Assembly: GCA_947623455.1 (NCBI GenBank)
Contig: OX392536.1
Span: 33,485,465 to 33,549,464 of the forward strand
Source: Mimachlamys varia
Lineage: Eukaryota; Mollusca; Bivalvia; Pectinida; Pectinidae
Reading direction: 5' to 3'
DNA length: 64,000 nt
Both the position numbers and the translations under genes were made by a program. Of the stretch, positions 32,712 through 43,131 are shown piece by piece; the stretch's first letter is position 1, and each line of letters opens with the position of its first letter. The notes under the pieces are model-generated. The model did not search any database and was not told the origin of the DNA. It saw only the letters and a program-made list of their open reading frames with translations.

Positions 32712-32885
32712 GTCTTTGGGACGTGAAAAGGTATGGGGTTACCTGCCCGACTACGTGGGTTTTCTTCGGGTACTCCGGTTTCCTCCCACAATAAGACCAC
32801 TTGCGCGCTAAAATCCCGGCCAACAAGAGTAATTAATATAAGTTGGATAACTTGTTTCATAATTGTTTTGAAATAAATAAAGTTT
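32712..32885 (+). mobile_element. SINE family B, 5'-truncated copy
   Basis: It starts in the body (GGGACGTGAAAAGGTATGGG), then has TTCTTCGGGTACTCCGGTTT and CCTCCCACAATAAGACCA, and ends in AATAAAGTTTATATTT. The tRNA head with A and B boxes is absent, the usual pattern of truncated retroposition. Confidence 0.85.
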
Positions 32886-32998
32886 ATATTTAATTTGATT
32901 TAATATTACGTACATGTAGCACTGCACTTGGACTCATTAATCTGGGTAAAATGATGATTCGACGCATCCTTGTGTCAATTAATACAAACTGTCTATAG

Positions 32999-33173
32999 TT
33001 CCGTTCGTAATCTGGCCGGAGATAAACTTTTACCTTTCGGTCCCAGAATTGGGAGTATTGCAGGCGAAATGACGGCGGAAATGTTACGGTACAGAGATAC
33101 AGACTGCCAGTTAGTAACCCCGAGTGATAACGTGTTCTGTGAAAGACTACCAAAGCTACTCATGGTGTCGTAG
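32999..33173 (+). CDS. Candidate exon, unrecognised, ending in TAG
   Basis: After an acceptor ACTGTCTATAG the frame reads SVRNLAGDKLLPFGPRIGSI, then AGEMTAEMLRYRDTDCQLVT and PSDNVFCERLPKLLMVS, and stops at TAG (33,171-33,173). Codons are balanced and G+C is above the background. The same frame reopens directly after the TAG for 61 codons (VRHIRYVHNLFTQDYTGESK...). This could be a last exon with 3' sequence, or a gene broken by one stop. The minus strand is also open at 32,890-33,153, which lowers confidence. Confidence 0.3.
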
Positions 33174-33359
33174 GTGCGACATATACGATACGTTCACAAC
33201 CTATTCACACAAGATTACACTGGCGAATCAAAGGGGAGAATACTCCGGCAAGTCGTGTTTGACAGGCTAGCGAACATGTCGATGTTATCACCGACACGAG
33301 AGAGCGTCCTAGATCACAGGCACCCGTCGTATAATGCAGATTTAAATCGGACCGTGTAA
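33174..33359 (+). pseudogene. Continuation of the same frame past one stop codon
   Basis: In frame with 32,999-33,173 and separated from it only by TAG, this stretch reads 61 coding-like codons, including GRILRQVVFDRLANMSMLSP, and ends at TAA. If both parts were once one exon, the TAG is a disabling change. If not, this is coincidental open sequence. No family is recognised. Confidence 0.2.
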
Positions 33360-33580
33360 AGCACGTGCCAGAAATAGACGTATTCAACCCTCACGTGTAA
33401 TTATTTCTGTCAGTGTCTGAGACCAAAAATACCGACAATAGGCCTAGCCACTCACATACATGTCTCTAATACGGGTCGTACACGTACATTTCACGTTAAA
33501 ACATTTGAATATAATAATTATGACTATTGGATTGTGCTCTTTTCTATATATTTTTAGTGTTTTAGGGAGTTCTTGTTTAA

Positions 33581-33787
33581 GGGGCCGAGTGGTTAAGTTG
33601 TCCAACCACTAGCCCTACACCTCTTGGTTGCGAGTTCGGAACCCACGCGTGGCAGTTGTGAGGTACTGACCGTAGGTCGGTGGTTTTTCTCTGGGTACTC
33701 CGGCTTTCCTCCACCTCCAAAACATGGCACGTCTTAAATGACCGTGGTTGTTAATATGATGTGAAACAAAAATAAACCAAACTAAAC
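33581..33787 (+). mobile_element. tRNA-derived SINE, family A, copy 2
   Basis: The head GGGGCCGAGTGGTTAAG matches a tRNA A-box region of the serine/leucine type. The B box is GAGTTCGGAACCC. The body has GGGTACTCCGGCTTTCCTCC and the tail is A-rich (AAAAATAAACC). It matches the copy at 13,751-13,972. Confidence 0.88.
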
Positions 33788-34578
33788 GAAGATTTCTTGT
33801 TTGGGGAACCTTTTAGGGTCACAAGGGTCATTAAGCATGTCTTGACACTAAAATATGACGAGTTGCACACCAGAACCAGACACAGGATCTTAGCAGATGT
33901 TCTGCTGATGAACCAACCGAAGTCGTTTTTTGCCGTACATCTCTCTCGTTAACTAAGTAATAGATTATAGTCACGGGACCACGCTACTTTGCGACGCTTT
34001 ACAAATAAATGACAATGTTGATATACTGTTTAACAGAGTTAGTTCTTGCAAGAAAATATGTAACGTCTCAAAAGCGGAGAAATGACACTGGTACATGTAA
34101 GCGTTCCGTAGTAAATTCCTGGAAGATCATTGTGACTTGTGGAAATTATACATGTGGTTACCGATTGTTGTCTCAAGAAGTTCCTCGAGAACCCGTTGAA
34201 ATCTAAACTGATGACAAAATACTGATGCCATCATATGCTGCTCCCTTGATACTTTGCAGCTCTGGATTCTTGATTGGTCGTCATGGGAATAAAGTGTCCT
34301 TGACTGGTCCTCATAGGAACAAAATGTACCACTGGTAGTAGATGTAATGTCATATGACCCTAACTATGTTAGCCACCTCTCGATTTTTTATGTAAGGAAA
34401 GGGTTTTTTCTGTTAAAATGATATTTTGTCCGAAAAATAGAGGTCATCAAACGCGTGTTGGATATCAGATTTGTTAAAATGGCGGATTATGTTATCTTAC
34501 GTTTTTACATGTACAAACATAACTACAATCACTACTTTTCTGCTTCCACGTCCGCTGTACGAGAAACCGAAATGAATC
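33788..34578. other. No gene seen
   Basis: No supportable features; the frame at 34,009-34,206 has no good start or splice signal. Confidence 0.35.
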
Positions 34579-34647
34579 ATGGGAAATGTACCCAGTAGTA
34601 AACAAAACGCGATGTTTTTGCAACCACACCAATTTCAATGTAACAAG
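34579..34647 (+). CDS. Candidate first coding exon with N-myristoylation-like start
   Basis: ATG at 34,579 has an ideal context (A at -3, G at +4) and begins MGNVPSSKQNAMF. The MGxxxS start fits N-myristoyltransferase substrates. After 23 codons (ending QFQCNK) there is a strong donor AAG/GTAAAG in phase 0. No second exon was found. The caution is that the bases GAATCATGGGAAATGTA resemble the ZNF143/THAP11 promoter motif, so this may be a promoter element and not a coding start. Confidence 0.3.
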
Positions 34648-34784
34648 GTAAAGATGTTAACGCACAAACGATTTAACTCTGACGCTTTGTTCTTTCACCA
34701 CTTAAATTCCACGACAACGAAATCCTTTCATTTCGCCATTAACGTCACGTGTTGGAAGCCATCCATCACGATAATCCGTGGACA

Positions 34785-34866
34785 GGGAGGGTTGGCCCCG
34801 CTTATGCTAGCCAGCCGATGTTTGGTAAGGGAGGGTCGGCCCCGCTAATGCTAGCCAGCCTATGTT
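34785..34866 (+). repeat. Two-copy tandem duplication, 44-bp period
   Basis: GGGAGGGTTGGCCCCGCTTA followed by TGCTAGCCAGCCGATGTTT is repeated after 44 bases with three substitutions. Confidence 0.9.
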
Positions 34867-35676
34867 TTATACAATTTTGTATATATACAACACTAATCCT
34901 TCCAATTAAGTGATGCTAATTCTACACAGAATTCGCTGTTTCAATGTCAGCGTACCTCAATTCGAATTTGTGAATGTGTTTGAATTTAAAAAAACTATTG
35001 TTCGCATCGTTTTAAAAGAAAAGTGTGAGTGGTATGACTTGATAAACATTGACTTTCATCAGACACCAGAACTTGGTTAATCACTGAAGACAAAGTTCGT
35101 CTCATCTTGGAGAGCATCTATCCAGAATATAGCTTAGAAAAAAAACTGTTCCTATAATAGACAGCAGAGCAAATAATGAATGGCATGTTTATCGTGTGTT
35201 TATGATTCCCGCGGGTGTCTAGTTAAAAAAAGAAAAAGCCTGATTTCATTTCATGTTGTTTTGTTTTGGGGTTTTACGTCGCTGTAACATAAACGTAGTA
35301 TGGTAAGCAGGCCAGTTTTGGTACATCGTTGTCTCATTACAGTGGACAGCACACTTTTCCATATAAAAAGTCACAAAGCAAATGGCTCTGAATTTAACTT
35401 CCGGTTAGAGGTTGTCACAACGAAGAGGCTACGAAATCTAATTTTAGAATTGGAAAAGCGTTGTTCTGCTGATCAATTGCTTTGGCATGGTTAATAGTCC
35501 AATGATCTTTGGTTATTAACCAATGAAAGGTGTCGTTACATTGAAAACGTGGTAGGATTAATATCCATCATTACATTGACAGATGGACAAGCTGCTCAGT
35601 TGGACTTTTTTCTTGAGATAAAGTAGTTTAACAATATACCAATTTACTGTGCTTTGAAATATAAGCAACAAGTCAG
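34867..35676. other. No gene seen
   Basis: A 64-codon plus-strand frame at 35,300-35,494 follows GGGGTTTTACGTCGC, a phrase I associate with mollusc repeats from memory. I do not call it a gene. Confidence 0.3.
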
Positions 35677-36070
35677 TTGTCATATATTCAGGCGCTTACT
35701 CCTCCGGAACACCTGGTTCAAAGTCAATTTTCATATGTTCGGACGGTAACTCTTCCGGAACACTTGGTCCAATGTCAATTTTCATATGTTCGGGCGCTTA
35801 ATCTTCCGGAACGCTTGGTCCAATGTCAGTTTTCATATGTTCGGGCGCTAAATCTTCCGGAACGCTTGGTCCAATGTCAGTTTTCATATGTTCGGACGGT
35901 TACTCTTCCGGAACGCTTGGTCCAATGTCAGTTTTCATATGTTCGGGCGCCTAATCTTCCGGAACACCTAGTCCAATGTCGATATCATATGTTCAGACGT
36001 TTAATCTTCCGGAACACCTGGTCCGATGTCGCTTTCTTATGGTCGGACGCTTACTCTTCCGGAACAACTT
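35677..36070 (+). repeat. Minisatellite, 51-bp period, about 7.5 copies
   Basis: The unit joins CTTCCGGAACRCYTGGTCCA to ATGTCAGTTTTCATATGTTC and GGRCGCTTAAT. It keeps the reading frame (17 codons), so a 139-codon false protein appears. The CTTACTCTTCCGGAACACCT core is the same as the dispersed motif at 27,021-27,101, which may be its origin. Confidence 0.93.
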
Positions 36071-36122
36071 TTTCTTATTATTTTGTACTTTTTTAAAAGT
36101 CACCATGCACATTTTTCCTTTA

Positions 36123-36514
36123 TTAAAGGCCCAATATACGTAACTTTCGACAAATCTTGAAGCGAAAATCAAGCCTAAAAACTGATTATATTTATAGATT
36201 TAGTTAAGATTAACTGATATCAGCAATGTTCAAGATAAATTCTTACCCGGTTACCGGTACAGTAGCAGTTGAAACTCGGTATTTGTAAACACGCGTCCAT
36301 TTTGAACCGTCTTCTCACTTCTGTTTGTTGTTGAAGTGGGCCCCACCTGAATTATTTTCAATTCTTTGGATTTTTCTGTCAAGACTTTCTTGTTAGCTAC
36401 CGCTCGGGTTTACTTCGTTTAAGGCTTTTTTTTGCATGGTTATCAGCTGGATTTTTTTCAGAATTTTTCAGAATCACGAAAAACTTCCTGAAGTTACGTA
36501 TATTGGGCCTTTAA
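36123..36514. mobile_element. TTAA-flanked MITE family, copy 2 (384 bp)
   Basis: The element at 36,127-36,510 starts AGGCCCAATATACGTAACTT and ends ACGTATATTGGGCCT, with TTAA on both sides. It matches copy 1 at 31,534-31,903 along its length, with a small insertion (around CCCACCTGAATTATTTTCAA). Confidence 0.88.
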
Positions 36515-37435
36515 TATTTTGTCCCTAGTTTAATCGATTTTGCGTTTGGATTATTGGTTTATTAACTCTTCGGTATTCTCTCATTTGTTTTGTTTATTTG
36601 AATTATGAAACAAAACAGTGATAACCCTTGGTAAATCTAAAAACCCCTTGCTGCTACTATCACTATGTGCAACTTTGATATATAAGTAGATGCAGATAAT
36701 ATATCTCGCTAAAGTTTACTTTTAATTATCAATATATTTCGAAAAGTACGAAAGGCTGCATACACAATTTGGCAATGTTGTTGCTAAAACTGAATTGTCA
36801 CTAAATCGTGCACCAGCTACTAGTAAAATATGTCAGCTATGTAGATAGCGGTAGGCCATTATACAGTAAGACAATACAAACACTATTGGATCAAAACCGT
36901 GCCTTAACTTATACAATTAAGAGGAAGCCCACGACGTTTATCGCGTTGCTATTCAGTTACAAATACCTCCGGTGAATGTGAACTTTCCTCATTGAAACTG
37001 AAATACGGGCAACTGTACAGACAATTACTCTGATGGTTCCAGGCGCGATCTACCCACGGGTCTCATTTGAAATGTAAAGTTGCACATTTACGTTAATACC
37101 GCTAACACGAGACTTGGCAGCGAGACTATGCGAGACAATATAGGACTCTTTCGGTGTCCAAGGATCCCGGTACCGAGACAGGGCGATATGGAGCAGTTGG
37201 CACCATGCTCGCATGTTTATAGGGTGTTCAGGGCATGGCTCTGTAACGCATTATGTTTGTATACCAATGTATATTGGCATGCTTTCATATAAAGCACATA
37301 TATGAGGCACAATGTTATTGCTTACGACTGAACAAAACACTATGATATATTTTCCAAAAAGAAAATGTTAGTAATTCTTATACTGTAGCCTGTGTGCTCA
37401 ATGTCAAAATGTGACTCGCAGCGTGGACACGTGAG
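36515..37435. other. No gene called
   Basis: A G+C richer patch at 37,095-37,230 has open frames on the plus strand (for example RDYARQYRTLSVSKDPGTET) but no start or splice signals strong enough to call an exon. Confidence 0.3.
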
Positions 37436-37860
37436 TGAAACGTCATGTACTCTTCGAAATTACGTTGCGCCATTTTTGTCGTTTCGTTCAAATATTTAGC
37501 ATAGAATATGACCAAAGTTTGTGGACATTTGCAATTAGGATCATCTCTTGTGAAAAGTCAAACTTTTCTAAAAGCTTAACTTTTTTCTTATGTATATTTA
37601 AAAATGGGTTCATGGTATAACAGAAATTGCAAAAAGAAATATATGTTAGCGAACTCGCTTTTCTGCTATGCTCGGTAGAAAAATATCAAAATAGGCAAGA
37701 TGCGCGAGTCATTGCGTTACTGCATTTTTGTCGTTTCTTTCAGATATCTAGCATTGAACATGACCCATTTTGTGGACATTCGTGCATTTAATAATCTCGT
37801 CCAGTTTTTCTGCTAAGCAGGCTTTTTTTCTTGAAAGTGAACGGTGTCAGGGGTCACATG
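37436..37860 (+). repeat. Diverged tandem duplication, offset about 252 bp
   Basis: CATTTTTGTCGTTTC followed by TAGCATAGAATATGACC and TTTGTGGACATT at 37,471-37,533 recurs at 37,723-37,782 with substitutions in the same order. Confidence 0.7.
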
Positions 37861-37939
37861 TTTTGAATTGAGGAAAGCTGATTGCAATTCGTAACATTAT
37901 TGAGATATGGTGAGACAAACAACCTAGACAAGTAACGAA

Positions 37940-38020
37940 AGTAAAACTTTGTAAAAAAAGTAAAACTTTGTAAAAAAGTAAAACTTTGTAAAAAAAGTAA
38001 AACTTTGTAAAAAAAAAATA
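37940..38020 (+). repeat. A-rich short tandem repeat, about 18-bp period
   Basis: AGTAAAACTTTGTAAAAA recurs about four times and passes into an A run. The 134-codon minus-strand frame at 37,854-38,258 crosses it and is not supported as a gene. Confidence 0.85.
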
Positions 38021-38514
38021 AAAAAAATTGGTTTAAAAAGAAAGAAAATGACTTCATTGTAGTGTCACCAAGTGGTTTGGACCTTGCGCGTGCTCTGTTA
38101 CATGTAGTTACCGGATATACAGTCGCACCATATCCTGGGCATGGCACGCGGAAGAACACACGCGGAGGGGTTACGTGACAGAGTTCTATATTTAGTAGCT
38201 GTGATACTGATCTATCATATTGATAATATCTACTTATGACTTCCGTGGACAATCGCATGTATCTAACGACTTAGTCATATATACCAATAATGTTATAATT
38301 ATAGGTACGATTGTAAATACGGTCAATAACACGGGAGTTCTAATATGGAACTATGGTTTAGGTAATAATCACAATATGATCGATTAAATATTACCGCCGT
38401 AGTAAACATAATATTCAATCCAAGCTTGACAACATTTTGTTCCAAATTTGTTCGTTTATCGAAATATATAACCATTTTCTTTTAGACAATTTCAGTTTAA
38501 TAGAGATTATAGAT

Positions 38515-38762
38515 TTCTGGTTGGTTGTGTAGTGCAGTGGATTGCGTACTTGCCTTTCACCAAAGAGGCCGGGGTTTGAATCCCTGACTGGACGTGAAAA
38601 GGTATTTGGGGGGTCAGCTGTCCGACCATGTGGATCTCTTCGAGTAATCATCGGTTTCCTCCAACAATAAGACTCGCGCGTTAGCATCCGGGCAACAAGA
38701 GTGATTAATATATGCCGAAATAATTTATTTCGTATTTTTTGTAAAAAAAAAATATTAAAGTT
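38515..38762 (+). mobile_element. SINE family B, full copy
   Basis: The tRNA-like head (GTAGTGCAGTGGATTGCGTA; B box GGTTTGAATCCC) is followed by the family B body (GACGTGAAAAGGTAT, CGGTTTCCTCCAACAATAAG) and the AAAGTTTATATTT end. Most of the 177-codon minus-strand frame at 38,415-38,948 is this SINE. Confidence 0.88.
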
Positions 38763-39809
38763 TATATTTGTGAAATTGTTTATGCATGTATGTATGTTTA
38801 TACACACTGAGCATGTCATTGAGGGAAACAACCTGTTTACGTACGTATACCCTACCACTAGTCGTACATCATAATTATGTAGCCTACTTTCCTTCTTCTC
38901 CAGCCCGTGGCCTGCTGAACGGCGCCGACTGGTTTCCTCGCTGTTCATGTCGTTGCCGTCATCTTAAATTTCAGTCATAAAGTGACTCATTTGTTTTCTT
39001 GTTATTCCGACGTCGTTTTGTTAGACATTATTTTTCTTTCGGAGTAATTTATATATGAGGTATATTCAAGTGACGATAACTGTGAATTTCGGAAACCGAA
39101 AGTAGTATTTGGCACTCAAAACAGGAAACGGGGCCTCGAGCTTTAAGTTAGCCAAGAGACCATTGAGAATTGTGGATTGGGTGTTTACTACAATTAGACA
39201 TGAAGCTTCCATATATAGACACAAAAACAACTCCCTAGCACGACAGACTGATTCATTCATAATTCAGGTCTAAAACTGTAAAAATAATACGCATGACACA
39301 GTCGAAAAACAAGCTTCGGTAACATCATATCGCCATTAAAAATATCGGCTGTGTGAGGTTTGTTTACATCCTCTCTCTTCATAATAGTATCAGTGTATCG
39401 TAAAACAAGGCTTACTACCATGCCGATAAAGCAAACCATGACATCATTTTCGCTGTGACGTCACAATTGTTACATGTATGTAAGTTAAAACTTTATCTGA
39501 TTTTCTGAAGGTCTAAAGAATTTTATTAGGGCCGTTTTATATCTTTATCAAACAAAAACAAAAACGGAGTAAGATTGCGCTATGAAATTAAACTTGAACA
39601 ATGACAACACCATGAATTCCGTTAGTTGGACAATTGTGATTAGGTAATTACATGTAGCATAGGTAAAATGATTTTTATCAGTTAAACTTGATAAGGGTTC
39701 CTTTCGGAAGTGTCGAAGAATCTACGTCAAGGGACTATTTGACACGGATGGTACATTTATACCATGACTCCGAAAAGTTCCAGTACTTCCATTGATAAAG
39801 GATTTACTA
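38763..39809. other. No gene called
   Basis: On the minus strand, ATG at 38,948 (G at -3) starts MNSEETSRRRSAGHGLEKKE in a G+C richer patch, but the frame then enters SINE sequence, and a real first exon could not be bounded. Confidence 0.25.
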
Positions 39810-40560
39810 CAATGACAGGTATACAATTCAATACAATGACAGGTACAGAATTCAATACAATGACAGGTACAGAATTCAATACAATGACAGGTACATAATT
39901 CAATACAATGACCGGTATACAATTCAATACAATGACCGGTACAGAATTCAATACAATGACAGGTACAGAATTCAATACAATAACAGGTATACAATTCAAT
40001 ACAATGACCGGTACAGAATTTAATACAATGACAGGTATACAATTCAATACAATGACCGGTACAGAATTCAATACAATGACAGGTATACAATTCAATACAA
40101 TGACCAATACAAAATTAAATACAATAGCATGTACAAAATTCAAAACAATGACCGGTACAGAATTCAATACAATTGCTGGAACAGAATTCAATTCAATGGC
40201 TTGATCCACATTCAATATAATTTGCTGGCACATTATTCAACACAATTCTTGGTACAAAAGTCAATACATTTGTACAACGACTGTTACATAATTCAATAAA
40301 TTATTGGTACAATGTACAAAATTCAATACAACGAATGTTACATGCTTCATTATAATTGCTGGTACAAACTTCAAATACAATGACATGTGCATAATTCAAT
40401 AAAATAACCTGTACAGAGTTCGATACAACGACTGGCACAAAATTCAATATAACTGCTGTAACAGTTGTACATAATCCAATACGAGTGTTGGTACATAGTT
40501 AATATAAAGACTGAAACATACATGTAATTTGATATCAAGACTGACATATACATGTAATTA
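39810..40560 (+). repeat. Minisatellite, 24-bp period, about 16 good copies plus a decayed tail
   Basis: The unit ACAATGACAGGTACAGAATT plus CAAT repeats every 24 bases to about 40,200. It then decays through related units to 40,560. Most units contain a GAATTC. Because 24 is a multiple of three, long frames appear on both strands (39,722-40,233), with repeats such as GTEFNTMT or VIVLNSVP. They are not evidence for protein. Confidence 0.94.
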
Positions 40561-41172
40561 TGAGCGGATTGATCGAGTGGTTAACACTGATCTACTGATC
40601 TGTGATATACTTGTGATATATTATATTGTTGCATTGTACGGAACTTCAGGGGCCCCAACCCCTGAGGCCCTATGTATGGGATATTAAGAAAAAAATCGGC
40701 CTTCCATGCAGGCGGCCGTGGTTCGATCCCCGTTATCGTCATATGCATGGAACACTCAGAGAAAGTGTTTTTATCATGCCCACATGACTCCAACAACCCA
40801 GATGGAGTATAAAATGGTCAGGGGTGGGTGTTGCAGTATTTGTGCTGTAGCATTCAAGTGAGATGGCACTCTAAAAGATGCCGTTGGAGACACGGTCCCA
40901 CTACAAACAGAAAACAATTCATCTCCAGTACACACACATGCATACATCCACACACATTGAGATATTAGCCAGGTGGTATAGGACAAGTAGTTAGCGCCTG
41001 ATAAGGTAGCTCCTGCGAACTCCTCAGAATTGTATATGATAGAACTGTATGTGTTAATTGTATTGATTGTATGAGAATATCGTATTTCTATGTACTGTAA
41101 AAGCGCTTTAGAGTGGCTTATGTTAGCTAGGTAGGGCGCTATATCAGATGTTGTATATTATTATTATTATTA
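40561..41172 (+). mobile_element. Composite SINE-like element with ATT microsatellite tail
   Basis: It opens with GGATTGATCGAGTGGTTAAC (A-box-like). The B box, GGTTCGATCCCC, comes about 150 bases later, so the head seems to contain an insertion. The end (TAAAAGCGCTTTAGAGTGGC then GGGCGCTATATCAGATGTT and (ATT)n) resembles 3' tails that SINEs share with CR1/L2-type LINEs. The minus-strand frames at 40,581-40,986 are by-products. Confidence 0.65.
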
Positions 41173-41202
41173 ATTAGATAAATTAAGACTGAAAAATGTT
41201 AT

Positions 41203-41712
41203 TCAAGATCTCAGAAACATAGTTAATAACACCTCTAACACAGAAATAAAAACAATTATTGGTACATATGATATTGAATACAAAACCTGTTTAAGACATC
41301 TCAAAAGTAATGTTCTGCCGAACGAAATTAAATAACGAAGTTTTACAATGACACTTCCTATTGTACATGTATTCCGTGGCACGTCCTCGGTATTTCCCAC
41401 AACCTGACGGAGTTCACATCTCTGACACATATCCCAAGTATTCCGAGAAATCCACACTGCTACTTCATGTGTCACAAGTATAAAACATCGCCAGCTAATT
41501 AACACAAGTCCTTGTCGCTGACCTCCGTGTGAGACCACCAGGGCTGGGTAATTCCGAAAATATCTATTACCCAGTCGTTGTTTCGTCATCATGTCAGAAT
41601 CGGAAAAAAATATACATATTGTATAACGATAACGTCCGTCACATGGGGATATTATAGACATGAACAAGCTTAAGTAAGCTAAGTCAATGTTGAAATCTCT
41701 ATAGAAAATCAA
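41203..41712 (-). CDS. Longest non-repeat frame, 169 codons, doubtful
   Basis: On the minus strand the frame is open for 169 codons, ending FISVLEVLLTMFLRS near 41,203. Its middle part (41,330-41,560) is G+C richer and contains NTWDMCQRCELRQVVGNTED. The plus strand also has a coding-like frame there (IPWHVLGISHNLTEFTSLTH). The N-terminal third is AT-rich and lacks a convincing start. One of the two strands may hold an exon; I cannot decide which, and no domain is visible. Confidence 0.2.
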   Translation of the reverse strand: MIFYRDFNIDLAYLSLFMSIISPCDGRYRYTICIFFSDSDMMTKQRLGNRYFRNYPALVVSHGGQRQGLVLISWRCFILVTHEVAVWISRNTWDMCQRCELRQVVGNTEDVPRNTCTIGSVIVKLRYLISFGRTLLLRCLKQVLYSISYVPIIVFISVLEVLLTMFLRS

Positions 41713-42139
41713 TCAAATTGTATTATTAAACAAGTTTGTGGACATTATTACGTTTATATTTTATCCTTTCAATTCATATTGTTTATTGACTATTTTATAT
41801 TATACAGTTTTAGGGACAATGTTACATTTGTACCATTGGATACAGTTTAAACCGTAAATGTCTGATAGAAATGACAACAGCAAAGATAATTGATTTTGTT
41901 CCATGGTAAACAAAAACGATCACGAATACCTTAGTCGATGGTGATATGGTATTCCCTACACATGCAGTGTAGAAAACGCTTACCCTTGCGCAACGTATGG
42001 GTCTGCCCTACTTGTTCTTCGGGCTGTCTATTTTTTAGTTTTAGTTCTAACTTTTTTTAGTTCCGTTCTAGACTGGCTACCAGTCCCACGTTTCTATATA
42101 GAGTTTTCTCTCCTGAATTTTACTTCTAGCTTATATCCC
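41713..42139. other. No gene seen
   Basis: No supportable feature. Confidence 0.35.
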
Positions 42140-42225
42140 CCTATATAGTTTCAAACTCTAGAATCAGACATCCAAGTTATCAAAATTATTAGAGTATTTT
42201 TCAATATCGGTATACTATCTTAGCC
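42140..42225 (+). repeat. Dispersed repeat shared with 14,110-14,230
   Basis: TAGTTTCAAACTCTAGAATC then ATCAAAATTATTAGA in the same order as at 14,130-14,185. Both places also have a related sequence with TATACTAT shortly after. Confidence 0.55.
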
Positions 42226-42439
42226 AGTCTGGTTCCGTTCCTGTAATGGTCTTCTCCCAAGAATTGTGACGTTGCGCTATGCATGGGTAGATAATAAACC
42301 GTCTTTTTATAATTCAAACTTATCAGAAAAATAACTAGACTTGTTTTAGTGAACAAAAACATGTCTCCCCTTATAATCTGTTTTATTCTGACCAACTTTC
42401 CTTCATAATTTCATAACAAAATGTTAAGTACTTAATAAA

Positions 42440-43131
42440 TATAAAGTTTGACCTTATCCTATGACTTTGACTTTTGACCCTGTGACCTTCAGGTTTGGTT
42501 AGTGGACATTGTTTTTTTATTTTGACCAACTTTCCTTCATAGTGTCATAACAAAATATCAATTAGTAAAAATGGACAGACGGAAGAACATAAGGACAGAT
42601 AGAAGGACAAACGGACAAGCTAATTACTATAGGGCATCCGCATCAAAGATGGGCCTCTATTACCTTGATATTTTGTCAATTATTATTACATATAATATAA
42701 TTAGACAGTGAGGGTGAGAGTGCATCACCTTTGCGTACACCTCTGGATGTTTGAAAAAGTCATACATGTTTTTATCTCTGACCTGACAGTGCACTGCACA
42801 TCGTCTATTGGTGATGCAGGTATACTAAAACAAATATCAATATGTTTTTAACGGTTTAAAAGTTACCGCCCGGACAAGGATTATTGAAAAAAATCACACT
42901 TATTTGACCTCTGACATTGAGGTCAATGTCACAGTGACATAATGACAGTGTACTGCACATCTGCTTTAGGTGATGCATGTATACTGCATGTTTCGTCAAG
43001 ATATCTTCAACGGTTTAGAAACTATGGCCCGGACAAAAATTATCAGGAGAACCAGAATAAGAACAAGAACAAGAACAAGAACCAGAACCGGTACTAATAC
43101 AATATGTTTCCCTTCATACGAAGGGAAGACA
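42440..43131 (+). repeat. TGACC-rich repeat region with GAACAA microsatellite
   Basis: It contains repeated phrases (TGACCAACTTTCCTTCATA at 42,390 and 42,522; GTGCACTGCACATC at 42,789 and GTGTACTGCACATC at 42,948) and an (AAGAAC)n run at about 43,055-43,085. I take it as decayed mobile-element sequence of unknown class. Confidence 0.5.

Noticed and set aside
38415..38948. 177-codon minus-strand frame
   Set aside because: Its centre is a tRNA-derived SINE and no domain is visible.
39722..40233. Overlapping frames of 98-158 codons on both strands
   Set aside because: A product of the 24-bp repeat, open in several frames at once.
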